Shown here one piece after another: positions 42,920 through 52,291 of a DNA stretch of 64,000 nt (within the stretch, counting starts at the first letter, position 1; each line of letters starts with the position of its first letter). Where the stretch lies: the NCBI RefSeq assembly GCF_945957355.1, contig NZ_CAMFKM010000011.1:62001-126000 (forward strand), given 5' to 3'. Under the pieces are notes generated by a model, which was not told where the DNA came from, did no database searches, and saw only the letters and a list, made by a program, of their open reading frames with translations. The stretch is from an uncultured Reyranella sp. (GTDB lineage: Bacteria > Pseudomonadota > Alphaproteobacteria > Reyranellales > Reyranellaceae). Both the position numbers and the translations under genes were made by a program.

Positions 42920-44503
42920 ATGCGGCGAGCGATAGCGGCTTTCATCACGACACTCGCCATCGCGTCGGCGGTCGCAGTGCCGTCTACGGCGCAGGAACCT
43001 CGGCGCGGCGGCACCCTTGTCATGGGGCAGTCGACCGGCACCACCAGCTTCAACAACGCCGTCGGGTCGGGAACCGGCATCATGGTACCGGGCGCGCAGA
43101 TCTTCGCCAGCCCGGTCATGCACGACGACAAGTGGAACCCCAAGCCGTACCTCGCCGAGTCGTGGGAACTCTCGGCCGATTCCCTCTCGATGACGCTGCA
43201 CCTGCGCAAGGACGCCTTGTTCCACGACGGCAAGCCGGTGACTTCAGAGGACGTCGCCTTCTCGATCCTGACGATCCGCGACAACCATCCCTTCAACACG
43301 ATGTTGGCGCCGGTCGACCGCGTCGACACGCCCGATGCCGCCACCGCCATCATCCGCCTCAAGCATCCGCATCCCGCGCTGCTCTATGCGATGGGCCCGC
43401 CGCTGATGCCGATCCTGCCCAAGCACATCTACGGCGACGGCCGGCCGATCAAGACCCATCCGAACAACAGCAAGGATGTCGTGGGCTCCGGCCCGTTCAA
43501 GCTGGTGGAATTCAAGCCGGGCGACCAGATCGTCCTGGAGCGTTTCGACAGGTTCTTCATCAAGGACCGGCCCTATCTCGACCGCATCATCCTGAAGACC
43601 TATCCCGATTCGCAGACCTCGATCCTCGAACTCGAGGCGGGCCGGCTGCTGCTGCAACCCTTCTTCAATCGCGTGCTCGAACTCGACCGCGCCAAGGCCA
43701 ATCCGCAGCTCGTCATCACCAACGAGGGCTACGCGGCGGTGGGCGGCATCAACTGGCTGCTCTTCAACAACAAGCGCAAGCCGTTCGACGACGTGCGGGT
43801 GCGCCAGGCCTTCGCCTATGCCATCGACCGCGACTTCATCGTCAAGGCGCTGCACAAGGGCCTGTCGAAGGTGGCGACCGGTCCGATCCACAGCGGCTTC
43901 CCGCAGTACTCGCCGGATGTCACCAAATACAGCCTCAATCTCAAGAAGGCCGAGGAACTGCTCGATGCCGCGGGCCTCAAGAAGGGACCGGACGGCATCC
44001 GTCTCAAGGTGACGTGCGACTACTATCCGGGCGACGAGGACGGCCAGAAGCGACTCGCCGAGTACATGAGGCCGGCGCTCAAGAAGATCGGCATCGAAGT
44101 CGAAGTGCGTGCGCCTGCCGACTTCGCGGCCTGGGCCAAGCGCATGGCGACCAAGGACTTCGACATCAGCATGGATGCAGCCTTCGCCTGGGGCGATCCG
44201 GTGATCGGTGTCAACCGCACCTATCTCTCGAGCAACATCCGGCCGCTGGTCTTCACCAACAACGCCCAGTACGAGAACCCCAAGGTCGACGAGCTGCTCG
44301 ATGCCGCCGGCCGCGAGCCCGACGCCGCCAAGCGCAAGGCCCTCTATGGTGAGTTCCAGAAGATCGTCACGGCCGATCTTCCGCTCTTCTGGCTGACCGA
44401 GTTGCCCTACCACACGATCTACAACAAGCGGGTCCACAGTCCGCCGACGACCATCTGGGGAACGGCGTCGCCGATGCTGGACGTCTGGCTCTCCGAGAAG
44501 TAG
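42920..44503 (+). CDS. ABC substrate-binding protein, dipeptide/oligopeptide type
   Basis: 527 aa from ATG 42920. Signal peptide (MRRAIAAFITTLAIASAVAVPSTA) then the SBP_bac_5 domain: PRRGGTLVMGQ, KPYLAESWELSADSLSMTLHLR, PVTSEDVAFSILTIRDNH, NPYxxV-like VGSGPFKLVEFKPGDQIVLER and DDVRVRQAFAYAIDRD. It captures the substrate in the periplasm for the permeases that follow. The ligand is probably a peptide, opine or similar amino compound, given the downstream aminotransferase. It starts a four-component importer operon. Confidence 0.92.
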   Translation: MRRAIAAFITTLAIASAVAVPSTAQEPRRGGTLVMGQSTGTTSFNNAVGSGTGIMVPGAQIFASPVMHDDKWNPKPYLAESWELSADSLSMTLHLRKDALFHDGKPVTSEDVAFSILTIRDNHPFNTMLAPVDRVDTPDAATAIIRLKHPHPALLYAMGPPLMPILPKHIYGDGRPIKTHPNNSKDVVGSGPFKLVEFKPGDQIVLERFDRFFIKDRPYLDRIILKTYPDSQTSILELEAGRLLLQPFFNRVLELDRAKANPQLVITNEGYAAVGGINWLLFNNKRKPFDDVRVRQAFAYAIDRDFIVKALHKGLSKVATGPIHSGFPQYSPDVTKYSLNLKKAEELLDAAGLKKGPDGIRLKVTCDYYPGDEDGQKRLAEYMRPALKKIGIEVEVRAPADFAAWAKRMATKDFDISMDAAFAWGDPVIGVNRTYLSSNIRPLVFTNNAQYENPKVDELLDAAGREPDAAKRKALYGEFQKIVTADLPLFWLTELPYHTIYNKRVHSPPTTIWGTASPMLDVWLSEK

Positions 44504-44510
44504 GCACGGC

Positions 44511-45485
44511 GTGGCGCTGATCCTCTTCGTGGCGCGGCGCCTGTTCTATGCAGCGATCCTCGTGATCGGAGTGCTGGTCCTGAGCTTCCTGCTGATCCGG
44601 CTGGCGCCGGGCGATCCCGTCGACACGCTGGCGGGCCAGATGGGGGGGATGACGGAGGAAATCCGGGCCGGCCTGCGCAGCGAATACGGGCTGGACAAAC
44701 CCACGCTCGTCCAGCTCGGCATCTATCTCGAGCGCTTCGCGTCGGGAAACCTCGGCTACTCGTATTTCTTCAACCTGCCGGTCCTGTCGCTGATCCTTCA
44801 GCGGCTGCCCGCGACCCTGCTTCTGGTGCTGACGGCGCTGGTGGTGGCGGTCCTCAGTGGTACGACACTCGGCGTGCTGGCCTCGCGGCGGCCCAACGGT
44901 CTTCTTTCGCAGTTCATCACCGTCGTCTCGGTGATCGGCTACTCCGCGCCGGTCTTCTGGACCGGCATGCTGCTGATCATCCTGTTCGCGTCAGTCCTTC
45001 CCATCCTGCCGGTCTCGGGCATGAACGCCGCGGCGGTCAGTAGTGGGTGGCTGCTCGATTCGGTCGACGTCGCGCACCATCTCGTGCTGCCGGCCGTATC
45101 GCTGGCGGTGGTCTATCTCGCCCAGTACAGCCGGCTCACCCGGGCGAGCATGCTCGATGTGCTGGGCTCGGACTATGTCCGTACGGCGCGGGCCAAGGGC
45201 CTGGAGGAGCGGAAGGTCTTCTTCAAGCATGCCTTCCGCAACGCCGTATTGCCGATCATCACCATCGTCGGTCTCCAGTTCGGAAATCTGCTGGCGGGGG
45301 CCATCGTGGTCGAGACCGTGTTCAACTGGCCGGGACTGGGCCGCCTCGCCTTCGATTCGGTGCTGCGCCGCGATTATCCCACCTTGCTCGGCCTGCTGTT
45401 CTTCTCCTCGCTTCTGGTGATCGTGGCCAACCAGCTCGTCGACGTCTGCTATCGCCTCGCTGACCCGCGGATCAAGGCGTCATGA
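44511..45485 (+). CDS. ABC permease, DppB/OppB type
   Basis: 324 aa from GTG 44511, 7 bp after the binding-protein stop. Six membrane segments are predicted; the DppB hallmark YGLDKPTLVQLGIYLERFASGNLGYSYF follows helix 1, and the EAA loop is ARAKGLEERKVFFKHAFRNAVLPI. It forms half of the membrane channel with the next gene, whose start overlaps by ATGA. Confidence 0.93.
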   Translation: MALILFVARRLFYAAILVIGVLVLSFLLIRLAPGDPVDTLAGQMGGMTEEIRAGLRSEYGLDKPTLVQLGIYLERFASGNLGYSYFFNLPVLSLILQRLPATLLLVLTALVVAVLSGTTLGVLASRRPNGLLSQFITVVSVIGYSAPVFWTGMLLIILFASVLPILPVSGMNAAAVSSGWLLDSVDVAHHLVLPAVSLAVVYLAQYSRLTRASMLDVLGSDYVRTARAKGLEERKVFFKHAFRNAVLPIITIVGLQFGNLLAGAIVVETVFNWPGLGRLAFDSVLRRDYPTLLGLLFFSSLLVIVANQLVDVCYRLADPRIKAS

Positions 45486-46351
45486 GCATCGCCGGCGTTC
45501 CGAGGACGGAGCATCCGTCGCTGGAGGCGATGCGAATGTTTGCCCGCAGCCCGGTCGCCGTGGGCGGCCTGGTGTTGCTGATGTCCATCCTGCTGGTGAG
45601 CCTGGTCGGTCCGCTGGTCTATGTCGCCGATCCCTTCGACATCGTGGCCGCGCCGCTGTCGCCGCCATTCAGCGAGGGCGCCTTGCTGGGCTCGGACCAG
45701 CAGGGCAGGGACGTGCTGACTGGCCTGATCTACGGCGGGCGGGCGACCCTCACGGTGGGCGCCGCCGCCGCGCTGATCTCCGTCGTGATCGGCATCACGA
45801 TCGGCGCGGCTGCGGGCTATTTCGGCGGTACGATCGACGAGGCGCTGATGCGCTTCACCGAGTTCTTCCAGGTCCTGCCGTCGCTGCTCTTCGCGATGGT
45901 CCTGGTGACGCTCTTTTCGCCGACCCTGACGACCGTCGTGGTGGCGATCGGCGTGGTGAGCTGGCCCGGTACGGCCCGCCTCACCCGCGCGGAATTCCTC
46001 AAGATCAAGCAGTACGATTTCGTCGCCGCCGAACTGGCGATCGGGGCGCGGCGAGGACGCATCATGTGGAAGGTGATCCTGCCCAACGCCCTGCCGCCGC
46101 TGGTCGTGTCAGCCACCCTGGCCGTCGGCGCGGCGATCCTGTTCGAAGCCAGCCTGTCGTTCCTGGGGCTCGGCGATCCCAACCGGATGAGCTGGGGGCT
46201 GATGATCGGATCGAGCCGGTCCTACATGCTGTCGAGCTGGTGGGCCGTGACTTTTCCCGGCCTGATGATCTTCCTCACCGTGCTGGCCGTCAGCCTGATC
46301 GGCGACGGGCTGAACGACGCGCTCAATCCGAAGCTTCGGGAGCGCCGCTGA
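45482..46351 (+). CDS. ABC permease, DppC/OppC type
   Basis: 289 aa overlapping the previous stop by 4 bp. After a cytoplasmic start comes FARSPVAVGGLVLLMSILLVS, the LLGSDQQGRDVLTGLIYGGRATLTVG motif split, and the EAA loop AAELAIGARRGRIMWKVILPNALPP typical of DppC. The ATG of the first ATPase overlaps its stop (TGATG). Confidence 0.93.
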   Translation: MSIAGVPRTEHPSLEAMRMFARSPVAVGGLVLLMSILLVSLVGPLVYVADPFDIVAAPLSPPFSEGALLGSDQQGRDVLTGLIYGGRATLTVGAAAALISVVIGITIGAAAGYFGGTIDEALMRFTEFFQVLPSLLFAMVLVTLFSPTLTTVVVAIGVVSWPGTARLTRAEFLKIKQYDFVAAELAIGARRGRIMWKVILPNALPPLVVSATLAVGAAILFEASLSFLGLGDPNRMSWGLMIGSSRSYMLSSWWAVTFPGLMIFLTVLAVSLIGDGLNDALNPKLRERR

Positions 46352-47349
46352 TGGCGGGGGATGCGACGAGCCTTCTCGACATCTCGGGCCTGTCCGTCGA
46401 GTTCCGCGGTGGCGGCCGCACGGCGCGCGTGCTGAACGATGTGGCGCTCACGCTCGCGGCCAACGAGACCCTGGGCATCGTAGGTGAATCGGGTTGCGGC
46501 AAGAGCATGACCGCGCTCGCCATCCTGCGGCTCGTGCCATCGCCGCCGGGCCGCATCACCGGCGGCCGGATCGTGTTCGAGGGCGAGGATCTCCTGCAGG
46601 CCTCCGGGCAGCGCCTGCGCGACGTTCGGGGCCATCGCATCGGCATGATCTTCCAGGAGCCGATGACTTCGCTCAACCCCGTGCTGACGATCGGCGACCA
46701 GCTCTCCGAGACCCTGGTCAAGCACCTGAAGCTCGATGCCCGCGCGGCGCGCGCCCGGTCGATCGAGCTCCTGAAGGCGGTCGGCATTCCCGCGCCCGAG
46801 CGCCGGGTCGACGAATATCCGCACCAGCTCTCGGGCGGCATGCGTCAGCGGGTCATGATCGCCATGGCGATCGGCTGCGAGCCGCGGCTCCTGATCGCCG
46901 ACGAGCCCACCACCGCGCTCGACGTCACGGTCCAGGCGCAGATATTCGAGCTGCTGCGCGAATTGCGTGCCCGCAGCGGCATGGGATTGATCCTCATCAC
47001 CCACGACATGGGGGTGATCGCGGAGATGACCGATCGCGTGGCCGTCATGTATGGCGGCCGGGTCGTCGAGGAGGCTCCGACCGCGGATATCCTGTCGGCA
47101 CCGGCCCATCCCTATACGCGCGGCCTGATCGCCTGCGTGCCCGACCTCGATGCCGAGGATGCACCGGGGGCCGACCTGCTGGAGATCGCCGGCATGGTGC
47201 CGTCGGTCTGGGACCTGCCGAAGGGCTGTCCCTTCGCCGACCGTTGCGCCGAGGCCATGCCGCGCTGCCTCGCCGAGATGCCGCCCACGACCGTCCTGGC
47301 CGCCGGGCACAAAGTGGCCTGCTGGCTGCACGCGGGAGCGGCGTCGTGA
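46351..47349 (+). CDS. ABC ATPase, DppD/OppD type
   Basis: 332 aa. Walker A GESGCGKS, signature LSGGMRQR, Walker B LLIADEPTTALD, and the oligopeptide-transporter C-terminal domain with the cysteine cluster CPFADRCAEAMPRC that can bind an Fe-S centre. It hydrolyses ATP to drive import. It overlaps the next ATPase as GTGA. Confidence 0.94.
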   Translation: MAGDATSLLDISGLSVEFRGGGRTARVLNDVALTLAANETLGIVGESGCGKSMTALAILRLVPSPPGRITGGRIVFEGEDLLQASGQRLRDVRGHRIGMIFQEPMTSLNPVLTIGDQLSETLVKHLKLDARAARARSIELLKAVGIPAPERRVDEYPHQLSGGMRQRVMIAMAIGCEPRLLIADEPTTALDVTVQAQIFELLRELRARSGMGLILITHDMGVIAEMTDRVAVMYGGRVVEEAPTADILSAPAHPYTRGLIACVPDLDAEDAPGADLLEIAGMVPSVWDLPKGCPFADRCAEAMPRCLAEMPPTTVLAAGHKVACWLHAGAAS

Positions 47350-48353
47350 GCGCGCCCCTGGTGTCCGTTCGCGATCTAAAAGTCCACTTCGCGCGGCCGA
47401 ATTTCAATCCGCTGAAACCTCGTGAGACCGTGCGCGCCGTGGACGGCGTCTCGTTCGATGTCGAGAGGGGCACGACCCTGGGCATCGTCGGCGAATCGGG
47501 CTCGGGGAAGACGACGGTGGCGCGTGGCCTCCTGCGCCTGGTGCCGATCACGTCGGGCCACATCACTATTGGCGGAACCGATGTCACGGCGCTGGGCGGC
47601 GAGGAGATGCGCCGCATGCGCCGGCACATGCAATACGTCTTCCAGGACCCGTACTCTTCCCTCAATCCGCGGGTAAGGGCCGGCGCCATCGTGCGCTCGC
47701 CGCTCGACGTGCTGGGGATCGGCACGCCCGCCGAGCGCGAGGCGCGGGTGACCGAGCTGTTCGCGGCGGTGGGCCTGCGGCCCGAGAGCCAGGAGCTCTT
47801 CCCGCACCAGTTCTCCGGCGGCCAGCGCCAGCGCATCAACATCGCCCGCGCCCTTGCGCCGGCGCCGGACCTGCTGGTCTGCGACGAGCCGGTATCGGCC
47901 CTCGACGTGGCGATCCGCGCGCAGATCCTCAACCTGCTGCAGCAGCTCAAGCGCCGGCTCGGCATCACATACATCTTCATTTCCCACGACATGGCCGTGG
48001 TGAAGCATGTCGCCGACGAGGTCGCGGTCATGTATCTCGGGCAGATCGTCGAACGCGCCCCGCGCACGGCGTTCTTCGCGCGGCCGCTCCATCCCTACAG
48101 CGTGGCACTGATGTCGGCGGTGCCGACCGTGCGCGGCGGCCGCCAGCGCGCGGCCAGGCGCATCCGCCTGACCGGCGATCCGCCCAGTCCCATCGATCCG
48201 CCACCCGGCTGTCGCTTCGCGGCGCGATGTCCGGCGGCGGAACCGGCTTGCCGGCAGATTATGCCCAAGCTGCGCGAGGTGGCACCCGCGCAATGGGTGC
48301 GCTGCCATCGGGTCGAGGCGGTGGGGGAGGCGATCCGGCAGCCCCTCGAATGA
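47346..48353 (+). CDS. ABC ATPase, DppF/OppF type
   Basis: 335 aa from GTG 47346. Walker A GESGSGKT, signature FSGGQRQR, Walker B LLVCDEPVSALD, and CRFAARCPAAEPAC near the end, again the oligopeptide-type cysteine motif. It pairs with the preceding ATPase. A GTG start inside the stop of the previous gene implies coupled translation. A 79-bp gap follows before the aminotransferase. Confidence 0.94.
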   Translation: MSAPLVSVRDLKVHFARPNFNPLKPRETVRAVDGVSFDVERGTTLGIVGESGSGKTTVARGLLRLVPITSGHITIGGTDVTALGGEEMRRMRRHMQYVFQDPYSSLNPRVRAGAIVRSPLDVLGIGTPAEREARVTELFAAVGLRPESQELFPHQFSGGQRQRINIARALAPAPDLLVCDEPVSALDVAIRAQILNLLQQLKRRLGITYIFISHDMAVVKHVADEVAVMYLGQIVERAPRTAFFARPLHPYSVALMSAVPTVRGGRQRAARRIRLTGDPPSPIDPPPGCRFAARCPAAEPACRQIMPKLREVAPAQWVRCHRVEAVGEAIRQPLE

Positions 48354-48432
48354 GGCCGGGACTGGTGGAATAGTATTTGCTGATGGCTGCGCGAGCTACC
48401 GCGCAATCAATTTACATCGAGAGAGGATGATC

Positions 48433-49806
48433 ATGGACGGACTGCACGCCAACTCGCTCCATGCGCGGGACCAGCGCTACCTGGTGCACCAGCAGACGGA
48501 GCTGAAGACCTATCGCGAGCAGGGCGGCACGCTCATGGCTCGCGGCAACGGCATTCATGTGATCGACGAGTCGGGCAAGGAGTATATCGAGGCGATGGCG
48601 GGCCTTTGGTGCGCCTCGCTGGGTTTCAGCGAGAAGCGGCTGGCCGAGGCCGGCTACAAGCAGCTGCTCGATCTGCCCTATTACCATACGTTCTTCGACA
48701 AGGGGCATCTGGCCAGCGTCGACCTCGCCGAGAAGCTGCTGTCGATCGCGCCCAAGCCCATGAGCCGCGTGCTCTTCCAGTGCTCGGGCTCGGAGGCCAA
48801 CGACGCGGCCATCAAGCTCGTCTGGTACTATCACAACGCCATCGGCAAGCCGGAGAAGAAGAAGATCATCGGCCGCGAGCGCGGCTATCACGGCAATACG
48901 GTGGCCTCGGTCAGCGTCTCGGGCCAGCCGCACATGCGGGCGGGCTTCGACATCCCGCTGCCGATGTTCAAGCACACCGACAATCCGCACTACTACCGCT
49001 TCCACAATGAGGGCGAGACCGAGGAGCAGTTCGCCGACCGCATGGCCGCCAACCTCGAGGCGCTGATCCTCGCGGAGGGGCCCGACACTGTCGCGGCCTT
49101 CTTCGGCGAGCCGGTGCAGGGCGGCGGCGGCGCCATCACCCCGCCGCGCACCTACTGGGAGAAGATCCAGAAGGTGCTCCGCAAGTACGACGTGCTGCTG
49201 ATCGCCGACGAGGTGATCGCGGGCTTCGGCCGCACCGGCAACATGTGGGGTTGCGAGACCTACGGCATCCAGCCCGACATGATCTCGTGCGCCAAGGCGC
49301 TGTCGGCGGCCTACCAGCCGATCTCGGCGCTGATGATCTCCGACAAAGTCTACGATGCCGTCGAGAGCCTCAGCGCCACCAACGGCACGTTCGGCCACGG
49401 CTTCACCTATGGCGCCCATCCGGTCGCCTGCGCGGTTGCGCTGGAGACGCTCAAGATCTACGAGGAGCGCGACATCGTGGGCCAGGTCCGCAAGGTGGGA
49501 CCGGTCATGCAGGCGGGGCTGGAGAAGTTTCGGGACCATCCGCTGGTGGGCGATGTGCGGGGCGTGGGCCTGTTCACCGGTGTCGAGCTGATGAAGGACG
49601 CTCTCGCGCGCACGCCGTGGGCGCCCGAGCAGAAGGTGGGCACGATGGTGATGGACCATGCGCTGCGTCATGGGCTGATCGTCCGTGCCATCGGCGACCG
49701 CATCGCCTTCACGCCACCCCTCATCATCACCGAGGAGCAGATCGGCGAGATGTGCAAGCGCTTCAGGCTGGCGCTCGACGACGCGAAGAAGGACCTCGGG
49801 CTGTAG
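48433..49806 (+). CDS. Class III aminotransferase (omega-amino acid type)
   Basis: 457 aa from ATG 48433, six bases after GAGAGG; ATG 48427 is too close to it. PLP-binding segments LLIADEVIAGFGRTGNMWG (Asp), SCAKALSAAYQPISALM (catalytic Lys) and the C-terminal FTPPLIITEEQIGEM mark a class III enzyme close to omega-amino-acid:pyruvate transaminases. It moves an amino group from an amine or omega-amino acid to pyruvate or a keto acid. Its place behind the importer suggests it begins catabolism of the imported compound. Confidence 0.92.
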   Translation: MDGLHANSLHARDQRYLVHQQTELKTYREQGGTLMARGNGIHVIDESGKEYIEAMAGLWCASLGFSEKRLAEAGYKQLLDLPYYHTFFDKGHLASVDLAEKLLSIAPKPMSRVLFQCSGSEANDAAIKLVWYYHNAIGKPEKKKIIGRERGYHGNTVASVSVSGQPHMRAGFDIPLPMFKHTDNPHYYRFHNEGETEEQFADRMAANLEALILAEGPDTVAAFFGEPVQGGGGAITPPRTYWEKIQKVLRKYDVLLIADEVIAGFGRTGNMWGCETYGIQPDMISCAKALSAAYQPISALMISDKVYDAVESLSATNGTFGHGFTYGAHPVACAVALETLKIYEERDIVGQVRKVGPVMQAGLEKFRDHPLVGDVRGVGLFTGVELMKDALARTPWAPEQKVGTMVMDHALRHGLIVRAIGDRIAFTPPLIITEEQIGEMCKRFRLALDDAKKDLGL

Positions 49807-49966
49807 GGGCAATCCCAAGACCGCCCGGCGGATGTAACGTTTTCGGACATCCGCACGAATACAAGGGCGAGGGACGGTCACGCCGGCCTCTCGATATCTT
49901 TAGTTGGATATGGAGATGGCCGGGCCCACATGTCGGCAGACCCTCACGGTTTGAGAGGAGGTCGTC

Positions 49967-50485
49967 ATGTCGGATTCCGTCCTGCCGAACAGAAGGAACG
50001 TCCTGACGCTGGGGGCCGGCGTCGGACTTGCCGCCGCGGTACTATTCGGGGCCATGCCGTGGCGCGCGCGGCCCGCCGCTGCCGAAGCTTCCTTCAAGGT
50101 GACCCGCCCCGACGCCGAATGGAGGAAGCTCCTGGCGGCGCCGCAATACGCAGTACTGAGGGGCAATGGCACCGAGCGGCCCTATTCGAGCCCGCTGAAC
50201 GACGAGCACCGCAGGGGCACTTTTTCCTGCGCCGGATGCCAGCTCGCTCTGTTTTCGTCGGCCACCAAGTTCGACAGCCGAACCGGCTGGCCGAGTTTCT
50301 GGGCACCACTCGACGGGGCGGTTGGCACCGAAACCGACACCACGTTCTTCATGAAGCGCACTTCGGTGCATTGCGCCCAGTGCGGCGGTCATCTCGGGCA
50401 TGTCTTCGACGACGGGCCGAAGCCGACCGGCCTGCGCTACTGCATGAACGGCGTGGCCATGACCTTCGCCGTCGCGGCCACCTAG
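49967..50485 (+). CDS. msrB: Exported peptide-methionine (R)-S-oxide reductase MsrB
   Basis: 172 aa with an N-terminal twin-arginine-like signal (PNRRNVLTLGAGVGLAAAVLFG). Zinc ligands C88, C91 (CAGC) and C136, C139 (CAQC) and catalytic C159 in RYCMNGVA are all present, with RTGWPSFW. It reduces methionine-R-sulfoxide in damaged envelope proteins. It is followed 29 bp later by an exported MsrA, forming a periplasmic repair pair. The electron donor is not encoded here. Confidence 0.94.
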   Translation: MSDSVLPNRRNVLTLGAGVGLAAAVLFGAMPWRARPAAAEASFKVTRPDAEWRKLLAAPQYAVLRGNGTERPYSSPLNDEHRRGTFSCAGCQLALFSSATKFDSRTGWPSFWAPLDGAVGTETDTTFFMKRTSVHCAQCGGHLGHVFDDGPKPTGLRYCMNGVAMTFAVAAT

Positions 50486-50514
50486 CGTCACGTCTGCAAC
50501 ATCAAGAGGAATCC

Positions 50515-51252
50515 ATGGCCGGTATCCGCTTCGATAGAGGCCGCCGCGCGGCACTCCGCCTTTCGGGATTGGCGCTCGCGGGCGCGACGCTTTACGGCAT
50601 CTGGCCCGCCGGGGCGCAGGAGGCGATGGTCGTGGTGCCCGCGCCAGCGCTCGACGAGCGCAAGCCCGGGGCCACGACGGAGACCGCGGTGCTGGCGGGC
50701 GGCTGCTTCTGGGGCGTGCAGGCCGTGTACCAGCATGTGAAGGGCGTAAGCCGCGCCGTTTCTGGTTACGCCGGCGGCCCCAAGGACAAGGCGTTCTACG
50801 ATATGGTCACGTCAGGCCGCACCGGACATGCCGAGGCCGTCGAAGTGACGTTCGATCCGAGCATCGTCAGCTACGGCCAAATCCTGCAGATCTTCTTCTC
50901 GGTGGCCCACGACCCGACGCAGCTCAATCGCCAGGGTCCCGATGTCGGCACGCAATACCGCTCGGCCCTGTTCTTCGCCGATCCGGCGCAGCGCCGGATA
51001 GCCGAGGCCTACATCGCCCAGCTCGACCAGGCCCGCGTCTTCCCGAAGAAGATCGTGACGCAGCTCAACGACGCCATGCCCTTCTTCGCCGCCGAAACCT
51101 ACCACCAGGACTACGCCACGCTGAATCCGAACAGCCCCTACATCCGTCGCTTCGACCTGCCCAAGATCGAAGGGCTGAAGCGCCTGTTTCCGGCGGCATG
51201 GCGCGCCGATCCAGTGCTGCTGCGCGTGGCCGGCGGCAAGGTCAGCCAGTGA
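50515..51252 (+). CDS. msrA: Exported peptide-methionine (S)-S-oxide reductase MsrA
   Basis: 245 aa from ATG 50515 (GAGGAA upstream). N-terminus FDRGRRAALRLSGLALAGATL resembles a Tat signal. The catalytic motif GGCFWGVQAVYQ places the active cysteine at C64, and GYAGGPKDKAFYDMVTSGRTGHAE and ETYHQDYATLNP complete the family pattern. It handles the S-epimer, complementing MsrB. Fused MsrAB proteins are common in other species; here the two remain separate. Confidence 0.94.
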   Translation: MAGIRFDRGRRAALRLSGLALAGATLYGIWPAGAQEAMVVVPAPALDERKPGATTETAVLAGGCFWGVQAVYQHVKGVSRAVSGYAGGPKDKAFYDMVTSGRTGHAEAVEVTFDPSIVSYGQILQIFFSVAHDPTQLNRQGPDVGTQYRSALFFADPAQRRIAEAYIAQLDQARVFPKKIVTQLNDAMPFFAAETYHQDYATLNPNSPYIRRFDLPKIEGLKRLFPAAWRADPVLLRVAGGKVSQ

Positions 51253-51329
51253 ATCCGGCCTGCGACGCGCCGCGGTGAAAGCCGCCGCCCGGTGAGGCAT
51301 AGTGCGTCGAAATCTCAGGGAGACGACGC

Positions 51330-51860
51330 ATGGTCAAGCCGGTTCGCAGGATCGTGACAGGCCACGACGAGGCGGGGCGCTCGGTGTTTCTCGAGGATGG
51401 GGCGGCGCCGCATCCTTTCTCGCCGTCGCACTCGCCCAATGTCGGGTTGACCAATCTCTGGCTGCTCGACGCGATCCCTGCGTCGAACGGGGAAGGGGAG
51501 CCGGATCCGACAGCCCGGCCCTTCAAGCTGGAGCCGCCGCCTGCCGGCAATGTCGTGCGCGTCGTTGAATTCCCGCCCGACAGGGAGCGCAACTACGGCA
51601 ACCAGGCTGAGGTCTTCCGCCAGTACGGCGCGGTGCAGGCGCATGACAAGGCCGCTCGCCATCCCGGCTTCCACAAGACCCACAGCGTCGACTACGCCAT
51701 CGTGATCGAGGGGGAGATCTGGGCGCTGATGGATGTCGGCGAGACCCTGATGAGAGTTGGCGACGTGCTGATCCAGCGCGGGACCAACCACGCCTGGGCC
51801 AACCGCACCGACCGCATCGCCCGCGTCCTGTTCGTTCTGAACGGTGCCGCGCCGACCTGA
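51330..51860 (+). CDS. Cupin-domain protein
   Basis: 176 aa, GGGAGACGACGC just before the ATG. The C-terminal half has cupin features: HSVDYAIVIEGEIWALMDVGE, then VLIQRGTNHAWANR with the conserved H in motif 2; motif 1 histidines are near FHKTHSVDY. The N-terminal half is FLEDGAAPHPFSPSH. Such proteins are often oxygenase-like or regulatory sugar/acid binders. No partner genes point to a substrate. Confidence 0.8.
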   Translation: MVKPVRRIVTGHDEAGRSVFLEDGAAPHPFSPSHSPNVGLTNLWLLDAIPASNGEGEPDPTARPFKLEPPPAGNVVRVVEFPPDRERNYGNQAEVFRQYGAVQAHDKAARHPGFHKTHSVDYAIVIEGEIWALMDVGETLMRVGDVLIQRGTNHAWANRTDRIARVLFVLNGAAPT

Positions 51861-52001
51861 TCAGCCGCCCGGCGTCCTCGCGTCGGCCGCTGCGACCGCG
51901 AAGCCCCTGATCGGATCTCCGCATGTCAGCCCCTCGCCCGTGCCGGCGGGAACCTGTGCCACTCAATTGCATTGTCTCTGAAATGCCACCCGGAGGTTCA
52001 T

Positions 52002-52280
52002 ATGCGCTCGGTCATCGCTCCCGCCGTTCTTCTCGTCGCGGCCGGGCTCGCTTTCCCGGCACTCGGTAAGGACCGGCCTGTCACGGATCAGGAACGGGTG
52101 ACGCTCCAGGCGGCCGTGAAAGCCGCGGGCTGCACGGGCGGCGAGATGGAGTTCGACGACGACAAGGCGACGGCGCATCCCGCCGGCAAGTTCGAGGTCG
52201 ACGACGCGATGTGCGGCAACCAGAAGCACGATCTCGTCTTCGATACCGACTTCAAGATGCTATCCAAAAAACCCGACTGA
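52002..52280 (+). CDS. Small exported protein (PepSY-like)
   Basis: 92 aa from ATG 52002 (CGGAGG upstream). Signal peptide MRSVIAPAVLLVAAGLAFPALG, then VTDQERVTLQAAVKAAGCTGGEMEFDDD and MCGNQKHDLVFDTDF. Two cysteines may form a disulfide. The small beta unit ending in DLVFDTDFKMLSKKPD resembles a single PepSY-type module, a family of periplasmic inhibitors or sensors. Function unproven. Confidence 0.65.
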   Translation: MRSVIAPAVLLVAAGLAFPALGKDRPVTDQERVTLQAAVKAAGCTGGEMEFDDDKATAHPAGKFEVDDAMCGNQKHDLVFDTDFKMLSKKPD

Positions 52281-52291
52281 CCACGCGGACC

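Noticed and set aside
46494..48353. Long plus-strand frame inside the ABC ATPase genes
   Set aside because: Its start half is an Arg/Ala-rich frame-shadow of the first ATPase; only the final part is the real second ATPase from GTG 47346.
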